Positions 1-9,217 of a DNA stretch of 64,000 bases are shown here, one piece after another; position 1 is the first letter of the stretch, and each line of letters begins with the position of its first letter. Below the pieces are notes generated by a model. It was given only the letters and a program-made list of their open reading frames with translations. It was not told the origin of the DNA and did no database searches. Source of the stretch: RGIG1918 sp964570895. Lineage in GTDB: Bacteria > Cyanobacteriota > Vampirovibrionia > Gastranaerophilales > Gastranaerophilaceae. The stretch is taken from NCBI GenBank assembly GCA_964570895.1, contig CAZMZD010000006.1:20282-84281 (forward strand), written 5' to 3'. The translations under genes and the position numbers were made by a program.

Positions 1-2
1 AT

Positions 3-416
3 AACGAAGGTAAAAACGATAAAATCATCAACTTTATCAGAGTTGAAGAATTTGACAGGGAATTAGCAATTCCTAAAATCTTTGAATATACAGGCATTGG
101 CTACCTTGGCGGAAAAACAATCAACGAATTAATTAACGCAGAAGCAGACGCAACGGCAGTTGCACTTTGCGATTACAACCGCCCAAATTTAACAATCACT
201 CTGCCAAAATTGAATGCGTATTATTTAGCTCAACTTTTATATATGCTTGAAGTTCAAACAGCAATTGCGGGCGAACTTTACAACATCAACACATTTAACC
301 AACCGGGGGTTGAGCAAGCAAAAAATTATACATACGCTCTTATGGGAAGAGCTGGCTACGAAGACAGCGCGGCAATTTTAAGAGAAAAAATGGGCAAAAG
401 ATTAGAAGAAGCATAA
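3..416 (+). CDS. pgi: Glucose-6-phosphate isomerase, C-terminal part (cut by window edge)
   Basis: The reading frame is open from the left edge and ends at a TAA at 414-416, so only the last ~137 residues are seen. The tail contains ELYNINTFNQPGVEQAK, the conserved end block of phosphoglucose isomerase (normally NPFDQPGVE). The enzyme interconverts glucose-6-phosphate and fructose-6-phosphate in the cytosol. glmS, which consumes fructose-6-phosphate, starts only 25 nt downstream, so the two probably share a transcript and feed amino-sugar synthesis. The start of the gene lies outside the window. Confidence 0.9.
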   Translation, partial: NEGKNDKIINFIRVEEFDRELAIPKIFEYTGIGYLGGKTINELINAEADATAVALCDYNRPNLTITLPKLNAYYLAQLLYMLEVQTAIAGELYNINTFNQPGVEQAKNYTYALMGRAGYEDSAAILREKMGKRLEEA

Positions 417-441
417 AACAACAAAAAAGGGGAGAGAGAAT

Positions 442-2283
442 ATGTGCGGAATTGTAGGTTATGTAGGCAAGCGCAAAGCTAGTGAAGTCATCACAAACGG
501 CTTAGAACACCTTGAATACAGAGGCTATGACTCCTCAGGAATTGCTCTTTTTCAACATGACAAAATTGAAGTTTTCAAAGCAAGCGGAAAATTAAAAAAT
601 TTAAAAGAAATATTATCCAAAGAAGGGGATGGCACGCTAAACGCAAACCTTGGCATTGGGCACATTCGCTGGGCAACTCACGGGCTTCCAACCACAGTGA
701 ACGCACACCCGCATGTTTGCAATTGCGGAAGTTTAGCCCTTGTGCATAACGGCATAATCGAAAATTATACAGAGCTTAAAGAGGAGCTTGTAAAAAAAGG
801 TGCGCATTTTGTTTCTCAAACAGATACAGAAGTTGCAGCGCATTTAATTGCTTATGAATATGCTGAAACAAACAATCTTCTAGAAGCTGTAACTAGGGCA
901 ATCCGCAAAATTGAAGGAGCTTTTGCGTTTTGTGTAATTCATAAAAAATGCCCTGACAGAATAATTACTGCGAGAAAAAATGCGCCTCTTATAATTGGCG
1001 TTGGCGAAGGCGAAAACTTCATCGCAAGCGATATTCCGGCAATTATTGACTACACTAAAAAAGCAACTTATTTAAACGATGGGCAAGTTGCACTTGTCAC
1101 TAAAGACAAAATCGAAATTCACGACACAGATGGCAAGGCAATTCAAAATAAAATCGAATATTTGCCGTTTGAGCCTATTGCGCTTAGCAAAATGGGCTAT
1201 AAGCACTTTATGCTCAAAGAAATTCATGAGCAGCCAGATGTTGTTAGAAATGTTTTGAACCAAAAACTCGTAGGCAAAAACGAAAAAATTAATTTAGCGG
1301 GCATTAACCTTGACGCAGAAACAATCAAGAAATTCAACAGGGTTCAAATTATTGCCTGCGGAACAAGCTTGCACGCTGGGCTTGTCGGAAAATATGTTAT
1401 TGAAGATTTAGTTGGTATTCCGGTTGACGTTGAAGCTTCGAGCGAATACATATACAGAAAAACAATAGCGGACGAAAACACACTCGTTATAGGTATTTCC
1501 CAAAGCGGCGAAACGGCAGACACAATAACCGCGATTAAGCAAGTTATGAAACTTGGCGCACATGTTTTAATCATCACAAACAGAACAGATAGCTGCATGG
1601 CACGCCTTGCAGACAGTTTGTTTGGAGTGGAAGCAGGTATGGAAGTATCTGTTGCAGCAACAAAATCATACACAGCGCAGCTTTTGGCGCTTTATCTTCT
1701 TGCACTGTATTTAGCAGAAGAAAAAGGCGAAAACCTTGAAGAAGTTGCCAAAATTAAAGAAGAGCTCACTCTTTTACCATCAAAAATGGAAAAAGTTTTA
1801 AACGACACAACTCACATTGCAAACATCGCGAAAAAATATTCAAGTTATAAAAATTTCATATTTATTTCTCGCGGCGTTAATTACTCTTCCGCTCTTGAAG
1901 GTGCACTCAAGTTGAAAGAAATAAGCTACATTAATGCAACAGGTTATTCTGCGGGCGAACTTAAACACGGGCCTATCGCAATGTTAGATGAAAGTATGCC
2001 GGTGCTTGCAATTCTAAACAAAGGAATTGTGTATGACAAAGTATTATCAAATTGCCAAGAGTCAAAAGCAAGGCAAGCAAAGCTTATTGCGGTCACAAAT
2101 GTGCTTGACGACAAAAACAATGAATTGTTTGATGATTTAATTGAAATTCCTGAAATTTCAGATATATTATCGCCAGCGCTTAACATTATCGTGCTTCAGC
2201 TTTTGGCATATTATATTGCGGAATATTTAGGAAAAGACGTAGACCAACCAAGAAACCTTGCAAAGAGCGTTACTGTTGAATAG
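442..2283 (+). CDS. glmS: Glutamine--fructose-6-phosphate aminotransferase (isomerizing)
   Basis: GlmS makes glucosamine-6-phosphate from fructose-6-phosphate and glutamine, the first step toward UDP-GlcNAc for peptidoglycan and LPS. The 613 residues are the usual length. The protein starts MCGIVGY, where Cys2 is the glutaminase nucleophile. HIRWATHG at 74-81 and the downstream glutaminase blocks are intact. Two SIS sugar-isomerase domains fill the second half, and the C-terminus DQPRNLAKSVTVE is the family signature. A strong GGGGAG ribosome site precedes the ATG. Only 25 nt separate it from pgi, so there is no room for a glmS ribozyme. A short hairpin (GCACA/TGTGC) follows the stop. Confidence 0.97.
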   Translation: MCGIVGYVGKRKASEVITNGLEHLEYRGYDSSGIALFQHDKIEVFKASGKLKNLKEILSKEGDGTLNANLGIGHIRWATHGLPTTVNAHPHVCNCGSLALVHNGIIENYTELKEELVKKGAHFVSQTDTEVAAHLIAYEYAETNNLLEAVTRAIRKIEGAFAFCVIHKKCPDRIITARKNAPLIIGVGEGENFIASDIPAIIDYTKKATYLNDGQVALVTKDKIEIHDTDGKAIQNKIEYLPFEPIALSKMGYKHFMLKEIHEQPDVVRNVLNQKLVGKNEKINLAGINLDAETIKKFNRVQIIACGTSLHAGLVGKYVIEDLVGIPVDVEASSEYIYRKTIADENTLVIGISQSGETADTITAIKQVMKLGAHVLIITNRTDSCMARLADSLFGVEAGMEVSVAATKSYTAQLLALYLLALYLAEEKGENLEEVAKIKEELTLLPSKMEKVLNDTTHIANIAKKYSSYKNFIFISRGVNYSSALEGALKLKEISYINATGYSAGELKHGPIAMLDESMPVLAILNKGIVYDKVLSNCQESKARQAKLIAVTNVLDDKNNELFDDLIEIPEISDILSPALNIIVLQLLAYYIAEYLGKDVDQPRNLAKSVTVE

Positions 2284-2360
2284 CCCGAATAGCACATCGC
2301 GTGTGCAATGGAAATAATTTAATTTCAAACTAAACTTCTTTTTGAAAAAAGGAGCTTTAT

Positions 2361-2930
2361 ATGAAATTAGAAAACACGGAAACAGAAAAAAATTTAATGC
2401 GCGCGCTTACAGGCGAATGCCTTGCCACAAATAAATATTATTATTTTGCAAAACAAGCAAAAAAAGAAGGTTTCGAACAAATTTCAAATATTTTCTTAGA
2501 AACATCCGGAAACGAAAGAGAGCACGCAAAGCTTTTTTACAGATTTTTAGCAGACACAACTCTTGAGGTTTCTTATAATTACGCCGTGACTTTTGGCACA
2601 ACAAAAGAAAATTTATTAAGCGCAAAAGAAGGCGAGCACGAAGAAAACACTTTGCTTTACCCAAAATTTGAAGAAGTGGCGCGAGATGAAGGTTTTATTG
2701 AAATTGCAGACACTTTTAAAAATGTAATTACCGTGGAAAAACACCATGAAGCAAGATATAAAAGGCTTTGGGAAAATATGCTAAATGATGAAACATTTAA
2801 AAAAAGCTACGAAGTCACTTGGAAATGCCTCAAATGCGGTTTTGTGTTAAAAGACACTACAGCGCCTGAAATTTGCCCATCCTGCAAACACCCGAAAGCA
2901 TATTTTGAGATGAACTGCGAAAACTATTAA
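2361..2930 (+). CDS. rbr: Rubrerythrin (diiron peroxidase with rubredoxin domain)
   Basis: The 189-residue protein has an N-terminal four-helix ferritin-like diiron domain with the expected ligands (E in TGECLATNKYY, ExxH in NEREHAK, E in EEVARDEGF, ExxH in VEKHHEARY). A C-terminal rubredoxin-type iron site follows (CLKCGF ... CPSC). Rubrerythrins reduce hydrogen peroxide to water in the cytosol of anaerobes and microaerophiles, taking electrons through the rubredoxin site. An AAAGGAG ribosome site precedes the start. The gene is convergent with map, and a small GC-rich hairpin sits between them. Its presence supports an anaerobic lifestyle. Confidence 0.95.
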   Translation: MKLENTETEKNLMRALTGECLATNKYYYFAKQAKKEGFEQISNIFLETSGNEREHAKLFYRFLADTTLEVSYNYAVTFGTTKENLLSAKEGEHEENTLLYPKFEEVARDEGFIEIADTFKNVITVEKHHEARYKRLWENMLNDETFKKSYEVTWKCLKCGFVLKDTTAPEICPSCKHPKAYFEMNCENY

Positions 2931-2942
2931 TCAGCTAAACTT

Positions 2943-2956
2943 CGCGGCTTGCCGCG
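2943..2956. terminator. Short GC-rich hairpin between convergent rbr and map
   Basis: CGCGG-CTTG-CCGCG forms a symmetric 5-bp stem in an otherwise AT-rich convergent gap. It may end transcription from both sides. No clean T-run follows on either strand, so this is a weak call. Confidence 0.35.
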
Positions 2957-2980
2957 GAGAACGTTTATTTTTAGGCGAAA

Positions 2981-3727
2981 TTATAACTTAGTTAAAATTT
3001 CGTAACCGTCATCTGTCACAACAACAGTGTGCTCAAAATGCGCTGAAGGCAGTGCGTCGCGGGTTACGACTGTCCATTCATCGTCTAAAACATAGACATC
3101 ATCGCCACCTAAATTCACCATTGGTTCAACTGCAATTGTCATACCTGTTTTTAATATAACATTTGAGCCGGACCTGTAATTAAAAATAAATGGGTCTTCA
3201 TGCATGCTGCGCCCAACGCCGTGCCCGCCATATTGGCGCACAATACCCATATTGTTCGCGTTTACGACATCTTCAATTGCACCGGACATATCATCAAGCT
3301 TCACACCGTTTTTAATTGTGTTTAATCCTGCAAAAAGCGAAGCCTCACACACTTCAAGAAGTTTTTGAACTTCCGGTTTAATCTCGCCAACAGGATATGT
3401 CCAAGCACTGTCGCCAACAAGCCCATGATGCGTTGCGCCAACATCGATTGATATTACATCGCCTTCTTTTAAAATGACATCTTTTGATGGAATACCGTGA
3501 ACAACTTGCTCGTTAATTGAAGTGCAAATTGTGGCAGGAAAACCATTATATCCAAGAAAAGTTGGGATTGCGCGGTTATCTCTAATAATATCGTGCGCAA
3601 TTTTATCAAGTTCATAAGTTGAAATTCCGGGGCGAACAACGCGTTTCATTTCGTCGTGCACAAGCGCAACAATGTGCCCTGCGGATTTCATAAGTTTAAT
3701 TTCTTCTCTTGATTTTTTCTTAATCAA
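2981..3727 (-). CDS. map: Methionine aminopeptidase, type I
   Basis: Removes the initiator methionine from nascent proteins. The length of 248 residues is normal for type I. All dinuclear metal ligands are visible: D95, D106, H169 (GGHGVGR), E201 (AVEPM) and E232 (HFEHTV), plus the substrate-binding H78 (VVHGIP). The start codon overlaps the end of adk by 4 nt (ATG at 3725-3727), which points to translational coupling in the secY-adk-map tail of the spc operon. infA, rpmJ and rpsM, which often follow map, are absent here; the convergent rubrerythrin gene comes next instead. Confidence 0.96.
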   Translation of the reverse strand: MIKKKSREEIKLMKSAGHIVALVHDEMKRVVRPGISTYELDKIAHDIIRDNRAIPTFLGYNGFPATICTSINEQVVHGIPSKDVILKEGDVISIDVGATHHGLVGDSAWTYPVGEIKPEVQKLLEVCEASLFAGLNTIKNGVKLDDMSGAIEDVVNANNMGIVRQYGGHGVGRSMHEDPFIFNYRSGSNVILKTGMTIAVEPMVNLGGDDVYVLDDEWTVVTRDALPSAHFEHTVVVTDDGYEILTKL

Positions 3728-4374
3728 CCTACAATCTCCTTTATTTCATTCCAAACATCTTGAATTGATTGGTCTGCATTAATTGTGTGCAAAATGCCTT
3801 TTTCTCTGAAATAATCCAAAATAGGCTTTGTTTGCTCTTCGTATGTTTTAAATCTTAATTTCGCGGTTTCTTCGTTATCATCCGTTCTTTGAATTAAATC
3901 TGCGCCATCTATATCGCATTTACCTTCGACTTTAGGCTTATTCGACACAATATTATATATTTTGCCACAAACAGGGCAAGAGCGCCTATTTACAAGCCTT
4001 TCGACAAGCGTATGATTTTCAATATCAAAATAAAATGCAACATTTTGAACATCAAGCCCAATTTCTTCTTGGATACGTTCTAAAATTTTAGTTTGCTCCA
4101 TACTCCTTGGAAAACCGTCTAGAATGTAGCCATTTTGGGCGTCCGGTTCTAAAAGCCTATTTTTAATTACTCTACCAACAAGCTCAACAGGAACAAGCTG
4201 CCCTTTATCTATAAAACCTTTTGCAATAATTCCATCCGGCGTTCCCGCTTTAATATTTGCCCTTAAAAGAGAGCCTGTGTCGATATGCGGAAGCTTAAGA
4301 AAATCAGCAAGATGAGCCGTTTGAGTACCTTTCCCACAGCCTGGGGGCCCCATAAAAATATAAGCTTTTTTCAT
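3724..4374 (-). CDS. adk: Adenylate kinase, zinc-lid type
   Basis: Catalyses ATP + AMP to 2 ADP. The 216 residues include the P-loop GPPGCGKGT (9-17), the AMP-binding DGFPR (86-90) and a long lid. The lid carries C133, C136, C153 and D156, the C-C-C-D zinc-binding pattern known from Bacillus adenylate kinases rather than the zinc-free Escherichia form. It lies between secY and map, the classical spc-operon position, with a 4-nt overlap into map and a 13-nt gap after secY. Confidence 0.96.
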   Translation of the reverse strand: MKKAYIFMGPPGCGKGTQTAHLADFLKLPHIDTGSLLRANIKAGTPDGIIAKGFIDKGQLVPVELVGRVIKNRLLEPDAQNGYILDGFPRSMEQTKILERIQEEIGLDVQNVAFYFDIENHTLVERLVNRRSCPVCGKIYNIVSNKPKVEGKCDIDGADLIQRTDDNEETAKLRFKTYEEQTKPILDYFREKGILHTINADQSIQDVWNEIKEIVG

Positions 4375-4387
4375 ATTCTACCTCTTG

Positions 4388-5740
4388 TTATTGTTGTTGC
4401 TTCAAGAAACTTTCATAATTCTTCGCAAGAAGATGTGTTTTGATTTGATTTATGAAATCAAGAGCAACACCAACCATGATGATTATACTTGTTGAACCAA
4501 TACCTTGGAAAGTGGTGATATTTGTGATACCTGATGCAATCGACGGAACCATTGCAACTATACCCAAACCAAGCGCGCCGATGAAAGTTGTTCTTGTCAA
4601 AATTTCGTCAAGCTTATCGGCAGTTGGCTTTCCGGGTTTAATCCCAGGAATAGCAGAACCATATTTTTTAAGGTTGTTAGCAATTTCTTTAGGTTGCATA
4701 GATGGTATGATTGAAGCATAGAAAAATGTGAGAGCCACAATCAATGAGAAATAAATCACATAATACCAAGGGCTGGACGGGCTTAAGAATGAGTTAATTG
4801 CCGTCAAAGATTTTTGCAAGGCAGGAGAAGCAATATTCATTTGTTGAATAAAGCTCAAGATTGTTGTTGGGAAAAGAAGTATCGCAATTGCAAAAATGAT
4901 TGGCATAACCCCGCCAGGGTTTAATTTAAATGGAATATTAGTGTTTTGACCGCCATAAACTTTGTTGCCAATTTGTTTTCTGGCGCTCACAATCGGAACT
5001 TTACGCACAGCGTCTTGCATAACAACAACAAGCACAACTGTCGCTGCAAAAATCAACAGCAATACTAAAAACGCAAGTTGCATTTTAGCGTTCGCCGAAA
5101 CCAAAGTCCAAGTGTTTTTCATATAAAGCGGAATTCCCGCAAGAATACCAATAAAAATTATCAATGAACCGCCATTGCCCACGCCTTTTTCCGTGAGCAA
5201 TTCAGCAAGCCACATAACAAAAACCGAACCGGCGGTGAGCGCCACAATTGAGCCAAAGTAGAACAAAGGCAAGCTAATCCCCGGCATAATAGAGCCAGGG
5301 AGCTTTGATAAAATTGTCGCGAATACAAATGCTTGGAAAAGCGCAAGAACAACTGTAAATTGCCTTGTGATTTGCTGAATTTTACGTCTTCCTGCTTCGC
5401 CTTCTTCTTTTTGTAATTTTTCCAAATACGGAATAATTACGGTTAAAAGCTGGATTATGATTGAAGATGTGATATATGGCCCGATTCCGAGGGCAAAAAT
5501 TGAAACCTTACCGAGCGCACCGCCTGAAAACATATCCAAAAAACCAATTAGGTTATTGCTTCCTGCGATGTTTTGGAACACTTGGTTATCTACACCAAAT
5601 ATCGGTAGTTGTGCCCCAAATCTAAAGAGCATAATTATCGCAAAAGTAAAGATTAATTTTTTGCCAAGACCACTAGACGTCCAAGCACCCGCAAGCTGAT
5701 TCATAATCGCTTGCTGATTTTGATTCATTGATTGTTGCAT
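4388..5740 (-). CDS. secY: Protein translocase subunit SecY
   Basis: Main channel of the SecYEG translocon in the inner membrane. The 450 residues contain about ten hydrophobic helices. The plug-region motif GALGKVSIFALGIGPYI, the cytoplasmic loop with RKQIGNKVYGGQNT and the end loop IKPGKPTADKLDEIL are characteristic. An N-terminal Gln/Asn-rich extension (MQQSMNQNQQ) precedes the first helix. It follows rplO by 6 nt and precedes adk. The partner gene secE is elsewhere in this window at 47681. Confidence 0.96.
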   Translation of the reverse strand: MQQSMNQNQQAIMNQLAGAWTSSGLGKKLIFTFAIIMLFRFGAQLPIFGVDNQVFQNIAGSNNLIGFLDMFSGGALGKVSIFALGIGPYITSSIIIQLLTVIIPYLEKLQKEEGEAGRRKIQQITRQFTVVLALFQAFVFATILSKLPGSIMPGISLPLFYFGSIVALTAGSVFVMWLAELLTEKGVGNGGSLIIFIGILAGIPLYMKNTWTLVSANAKMQLAFLVLLLIFAATVVLVVVMQDAVRKVPIVSARKQIGNKVYGGQNTNIPFKLNPGGVMPIIFAIAILLFPTTILSFIQQMNIASPALQKSLTAINSFLSPSSPWYYVIYFSLIVALTFFYASIIPSMQPKEIANNLKKYGSAIPGIKPGKPTADKLDEILTRTTFIGALGLGIVAMVPSIASGITNITTFQGIGSTSIIIMVGVALDFINQIKTHLLAKNYESFLKQQQ

Positions 5741-5746
5741 TTAAAA

Positions 5747-6190
5747 TTATCCTATAATAACTTCGCCGCCTGCTGCTTCAATTTTTTCTTTTGCAGAAGC
5801 TGTAACATAATAAGCGCTAACTTTAACAGCTTTTTTAATTTCGCCGTTGCCGAGAACTCTTAATCTTTCAGCCATTCTGTCAACTAAGTTATTTTCTTTT
5901 AAATATTTAAGGTCAACTTCTTTAACGCCTAATTTTGCAAGAGTTGAAACATTAATTTCAGCACATGGAATTGCAAAATAGTTTGTGAAGCCTTTTAATT
6001 TTGGGGCTTGTCTGTATGATGGCATTTGACCACCTTCAAAACCTCTTTTATTTGTGTTACCTGAACGTTGTCCTTCACCGTTGTTGCCGCGGCAAGATGT
6101 TTTACCATGACCTGATGAACGGCCTCTGCCAACACGTTTTGATTTTTTAACAGAACCTTCTGCAGGTTTTAAATCTTCTAAAGTTATCAT
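5747..6190 (-). CDS. rplO: Large ribosomal subunit protein uL15
   Basis: The 147 residues match uL15 in length and in the glycine-rich basic N-terminus (KRVGRGRSSGHGKTSCRGNNG) followed by FEGGQMPSYRQAPKLKGF. It binds 23S rRNA late in 50S assembly. It lies between rpmD and secY as in the usual spc operon, with short spacers on both sides. Confidence 0.96.
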   Translation of the reverse strand: MITLEDLKPAEGSVKKSKRVGRGRSSGHGKTSCRGNNGEGQRSGNTNKRGFEGGQMPSYRQAPKLKGFTNYFAIPCAEINVSTLAKLGVKEVDLKYLKENNLVDRMAERLRVLGNGEIKKAVKVSAYYVTASAKEKIEAAGGEVIIG

Positions 6191-6209
6191 TTTTCTTTTG
6201 TCCTTTTAA

Positions 6210-6398
6210 TTATTTAACTACTTCAACTAAGTGTGGAACTTTGTTTACCATGCCCATGATTGTAGCTGATGGCAAGTGTTCAACAACTTGATTTGTTTTT
6301 TTCAAGCCCAATGCTCTAACAACCTTGATTTGATCTTTGCTTGAGCCAATTGTACTTTTAACAAGTTTTATTTTTATTTTTTCTTCTTTTTTAGCCAT
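6210..6398 (-). CDS. rpmD: Large ribosomal subunit protein uL30
   Basis: A 62-residue protein with the uL30 core (KIKLVKSTIGSSKDQIKVVRALGL, interrupted here only in quotation) and the typical ending NKVPHLVEVV. It sits between rpsE and rplO in the standard spc order. Many Cyanobacteria lack rpmD, so its presence is worth noting when placing the organism. Confidence 0.94.
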   Translation of the reverse strand: MAKKEEKIKIKLVKSTIGSSKDQIKVVRALGLKKTNQVVEHLPSATIMGMVNKVPHLVEVVK

Positions 6399-6415
6399 TT
6401 TATTTTACCTATTCC

Positions 6416-7057
6416 TTATTTTGTAAGCATTTTTGTAAGTGAAATACCACGAGATTTTGCAACATCGTTGAAGCTTCTTAATTCTTTAAGAGCGTTCAAT
6501 GTAGCGTTTGCAGCGTTAAGAGGTGATTTAGAACCTAATGATTTAGCCAAGATATTTTCAATACCTGCAAGTTCTAATACTGCACGAACTGCGCCACCTG
6601 CGATAACACCGGTACCTGCTGAAGCCGGTCTTAAGATAACGCTTCCTGCACCTGAAGTGCCTGTGATTGTGTGAGGAATTGTTGTTCTGAAAATTGGAAC
6701 ATTAACAAGATTTTTTCTTGCATCAGCAACAGCTTTTTGGATTGCAATAATAACTTCAGCAGCTTTTGCAACGCCCATACCAACTGCGCCTTTTTTGTTA
6801 CCAACAATAACAATTGCTCTGAAAGAAAGTTTTTTACCACCTTTTACAACTTTTGTAACACGGCGGATTTGAACAACTTGTTCTTTCCATTCTGATTCAA
6901 CCGGTTCAACGGTTTCAATTTTTCTTTTTCTTTGTCCTCTTTCGCGTTTAGAACCTTTGAGAACAGTCACTTTTTCTTCTTCTGAAGCTTCTTGAACTTC
7001 AACAACTTCTTGAGCAGTTTCAGTTTCTTGAACTTCAATGTTTTCTTTTTCTTCCAC
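6416..7057 (-). CDS. rpsE: Small ribosomal subunit protein uS5 with acidic N-terminal extension
   Basis: The core from about residue 55 on (EWKEQVVQIRRVTKVVKGG, later GTGVIAGGAVRAVLELAGI) is uS5, which shapes the decoding centre and mRNA entry. At 213 residues it is ~45 longer than usual. The extra N-terminus is Glu/Val-rich (MEEKENIEVQETETAQEVV) followed by a basic patch. The start is GTG at 7055-7057 with an AAAGGT ribosome site. rplR and rplF, its normal upstream neighbours, are missing: an 80-bp gap and then malic enzyme lie upstream. Confidence 0.95.
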   Translation of the reverse strand: MEEKENIEVQETETAQEVVEVQEASEEEKVTVLKGSKRERGQRKRKIETVEPVESEWKEQVVQIRRVTKVVKGGKKLSFRAIVIVGNKKGAVGMGVAKAAEVIIAIQKAVADARKNLVNVPIFRTTIPHTITGTSGAGSVILRPASAGTGVIAGGAVRAVLELAGIENILAKSLGSKSPLNAANATLNALKELRSFNDVAKSRGISLTKMLTK

Positions 7058-7138
7058 GTTTATACCTTTCTGTTAGTGATTATATCTATTTTTATCCTTT
7101 AAAATGAAACACAAAATTCTTGCTTTTTGAAAAGCAAA

Positions 7139-8608
7139 TTAATATGTGTGGGTGTTTGGATTTCTGACATATTCAATAATACATGCTGAAATATTTTTTG
7201 CAACATCTTTATCTAGCGCCTCAGGGATAATGTATTCCGCGCTCAAATCTATGTCTTTAACCATAGAAGCAACGGAAATTGAAGCTAAAATTTTAATGTC
7301 ATCGGTGATTTTTTGAAGCCCTGAATCTATAACCCCTCTAAAAAGCCCTGGGAAAACAAGCGAATTATTTATCTGATTTGGAAAATCGCTTCTTCCTGTG
7401 GCAACAATTTTGGCTCCTGATGTTAGTGCAACATTTGGCATAATTTCAGGAGTCGGGTTTGCAAGAGCAAAAATAACAGGGTTTTCGGCCATATTGGGCA
7501 CCCATTCAGGTTTTAAAATTCCGCCTTTCGAAACGCCAATAAAAATATCAGCGCCCATAAGTGCCTCTTCCATTGAGCAAATTTTATTATCTAAATTTGT
7601 CTTTTTGGCAAGTTGCTCAAGGTAAGGGTCGTTTTGTTTTCGCCCAACATAGACTATCCCGTTTATATCAAACATGATGATATTGCGCGCGCCAAGCCTT
7701 AAAAGTTGCTTGCATATAGCGCAACCCGCAGCCCCTGCGCCTGACATTATGATTTTTACATTTTCCAACTGCTTTTTAAGTAATTTTAGGGCATTTAAAA
7801 TGCCTGCTGAAACAATGATTGCCGTTCCGTGTTGGTCATCATGAAAAACGGGAATGCAAAGCTTTTCAATCATTTTTTCTTCAATTTCAAAACACCTTGG
7901 GGCGGAAATATCTTCTAAATTAATCCCCGCAAAAGAATTTTCAAGAAGATATGCAATTTTCACTATTTCATCAGGATTTTGCGTTCTGACACAAAGTGGC
8001 ATAGCGTCAACATTTGCAAGCGATTTAAAAAGCGCCGCTTTTCCTTCCATAACAGGAAGTCCTGCTTCTGCGCCGATGTTACCTAACCCCAAAACCGCAG
8101 AGCCATCAGACAAAACGGCAACCGGCTTTCTTATTTTATCTTCGTTTTGGATATAAATCTTAGTTTCAATAACGCCGCCAAAAACCTCGCGAAGCCTTAC
8201 TGCTTCAAGCTCTTCAGGGTTTTTAATAAAACAATTTTTTGATTGAGTAGGGATATCGCATGGCGCGCTATATTCGCCACCATCAATCAAAACTCTATCC
8301 ACCCCCATAAAATTTGGCATAATGTTTTCGATAACAAATTCGAGTTCATCATCTGTGCACATTTTAATTTCAAGCGGATAAGCGTCAAGCGAATATTCTC
8401 TTTTTAAATGTATTGCACGGCGAAGAGAAGTTTTATAGTCGTAAGACAGCACTGCAATTGAATTTGAACGATTTGTAAGATCAAAAACCCTATCAATATT
8501 ATCCTTAATTTCAAGAGAACTTTTTGCAACGGAGGGTGTATATATAAGCGCCAAAACTTCTTTTGAATTTATTTCAACTTTTGGGATAATTTCAATATTT
8601 TCAAGCAT
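7139..8608 (-). CDS. NAD(P)-dependent malic enzyme
   Basis: Oxidative decarboxylation of malate to pyruvate. The 489 residues show the bacterial short-form malic enzyme layout: the catalytic start IYTPSVA, then DGSAVLGLGNIG, the lysine-containing EGKAALFKSLA, the metal/substrate block PVFHDDQHGTAI and the Rossmann motif GAGAAGCAI. The N-terminal ~80 residues before the core may form a small regulatory domain of ACT-like appearance, but this is only an impression. Its ATG overlaps the plsY stop by 1 nt (TAATG), so the two are probably coupled. Cofactor preference cannot be read from the sequence. Confidence 0.92.
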   Translation of the reverse strand: MLENIEIIPKVEINSKEVLALIYTPSVAKSSLEIKDNIDRVFDLTNRSNSIAVLSYDYKTSLRRAIHLKREYSLDAYPLEIKMCTDDELEFVIENIMPNFMGVDRVLIDGGEYSAPCDIPTQSKNCFIKNPEELEAVRLREVFGGVIETKIYIQNEDKIRKPVAVLSDGSAVLGLGNIGAEAGLPVMEGKAALFKSLANVDAMPLCVRTQNPDEIVKIAYLLENSFAGINLEDISAPRCFEIEEKMIEKLCIPVFHDDQHGTAIIVSAGILNALKLLKKQLENVKIIMSGAGAAGCAICKQLLRLGARNIIMFDINGIVYVGRKQNDPYLEQLAKKTNLDNKICSMEEALMGADIFIGVSKGGILKPEWVPNMAENPVIFALANPTPEIMPNVALTSGAKIVATGRSDFPNQINNSLVFPGLFRGVIDSGLQKITDDIKILASISVASMVKDIDLSAEYIIPEALDKDVAKNISACIIEYVRNPNTHTY

Positions 8609-9216
8609 TATCTAACCTTATTTTCTTCGCCCTTGATAAGCCTTTTGATGTTTTCCCTGTGTAAATAAATGATGTATATCGCACCAAGCGCACAGTAGAT
8701 AACATAAGAAATTGGTTGTCTAAATATGTGCATTAAAAATGGTGCACAAGCAACCGCAATGATTGAACCGAGCGATACATATCTTGAAAAATATGTGATT
8801 ACCGCCCATATACCGGCAATTGAAAGCCCTGCAAGCGGGCAAAGCGCAATAATTGTGCCAACGCCTGAAGCAACCGATTTACCGCCTCTAAAGCCAAGGA
8901 AAAGCGGCTTAGAGTGCCCAATTATAACACATGTTGCAGCAAGCGGCGGTGCAATCCTATGTGCGTCACCCAATTTAAAACTTAAATATCCTGCAAGCAC
9001 AACAGGAAGTGCGCCTTTGAGCGCGTCAAGAAGCATTACTATAAAAAACCAAGCTTTGCCCAAAACTCTTTTTACATTTGTGGCGCCCGTTGAGCCGGAG
9101 CCCACTTCTCTAATATCCTGACCTGTTTTTAATTTAACAATAATATATCCTGTTGGGATTGAACCGATTAAATATGCAACAATTGCAATTAAAATTAAAT
9201 ATAGAGCGTAATGCAA
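8608..9216 (-). CDS. plsY: Acyl-phosphate:glycerol-3-phosphate acyltransferase
   Basis: Integral membrane enzyme that acylates glycerol-3-phosphate using acyl-phosphate, the first step of phospholipid synthesis. The 202 residues contain the three conserved PlsY loops: GSGSTGATNVKRVLG, GHSKPLFLGFRGGKSVASG, and the late cytoplasmic segment. Four to five hydrophobic helices are visible. The start is TTG at 9214-9216, supported by an AAAGGAG site. It sits 1 nt downstream of der and overlaps malic enzyme by 1 nt. Confidence 0.95.
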   Translation of the reverse strand: MHYALYLILIAIVAYLIGSIPTGYIIVKLKTGQDIREVGSGSTGATNVKRVLGKAWFFIVMLLDALKGALPVVLAGYLSFKLGDAHRIAPPLAATCVIIGHSKPLFLGFRGGKSVASGVGTIIALCPLAGLSIAGIWAVITYFSRYVSLGSIIAVACAPFLMHIFRQPISYVIYCALGAIYIIYLHRENIKRLIKGEENKVR

Positions 9217-9217
9217 T

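Noticed and set aside
417..441. Possible glmS ribozyme/riboswitch before glmS
   Set aside because: Only 25 nt separate pgi and glmS, far too short for the ribozyme.
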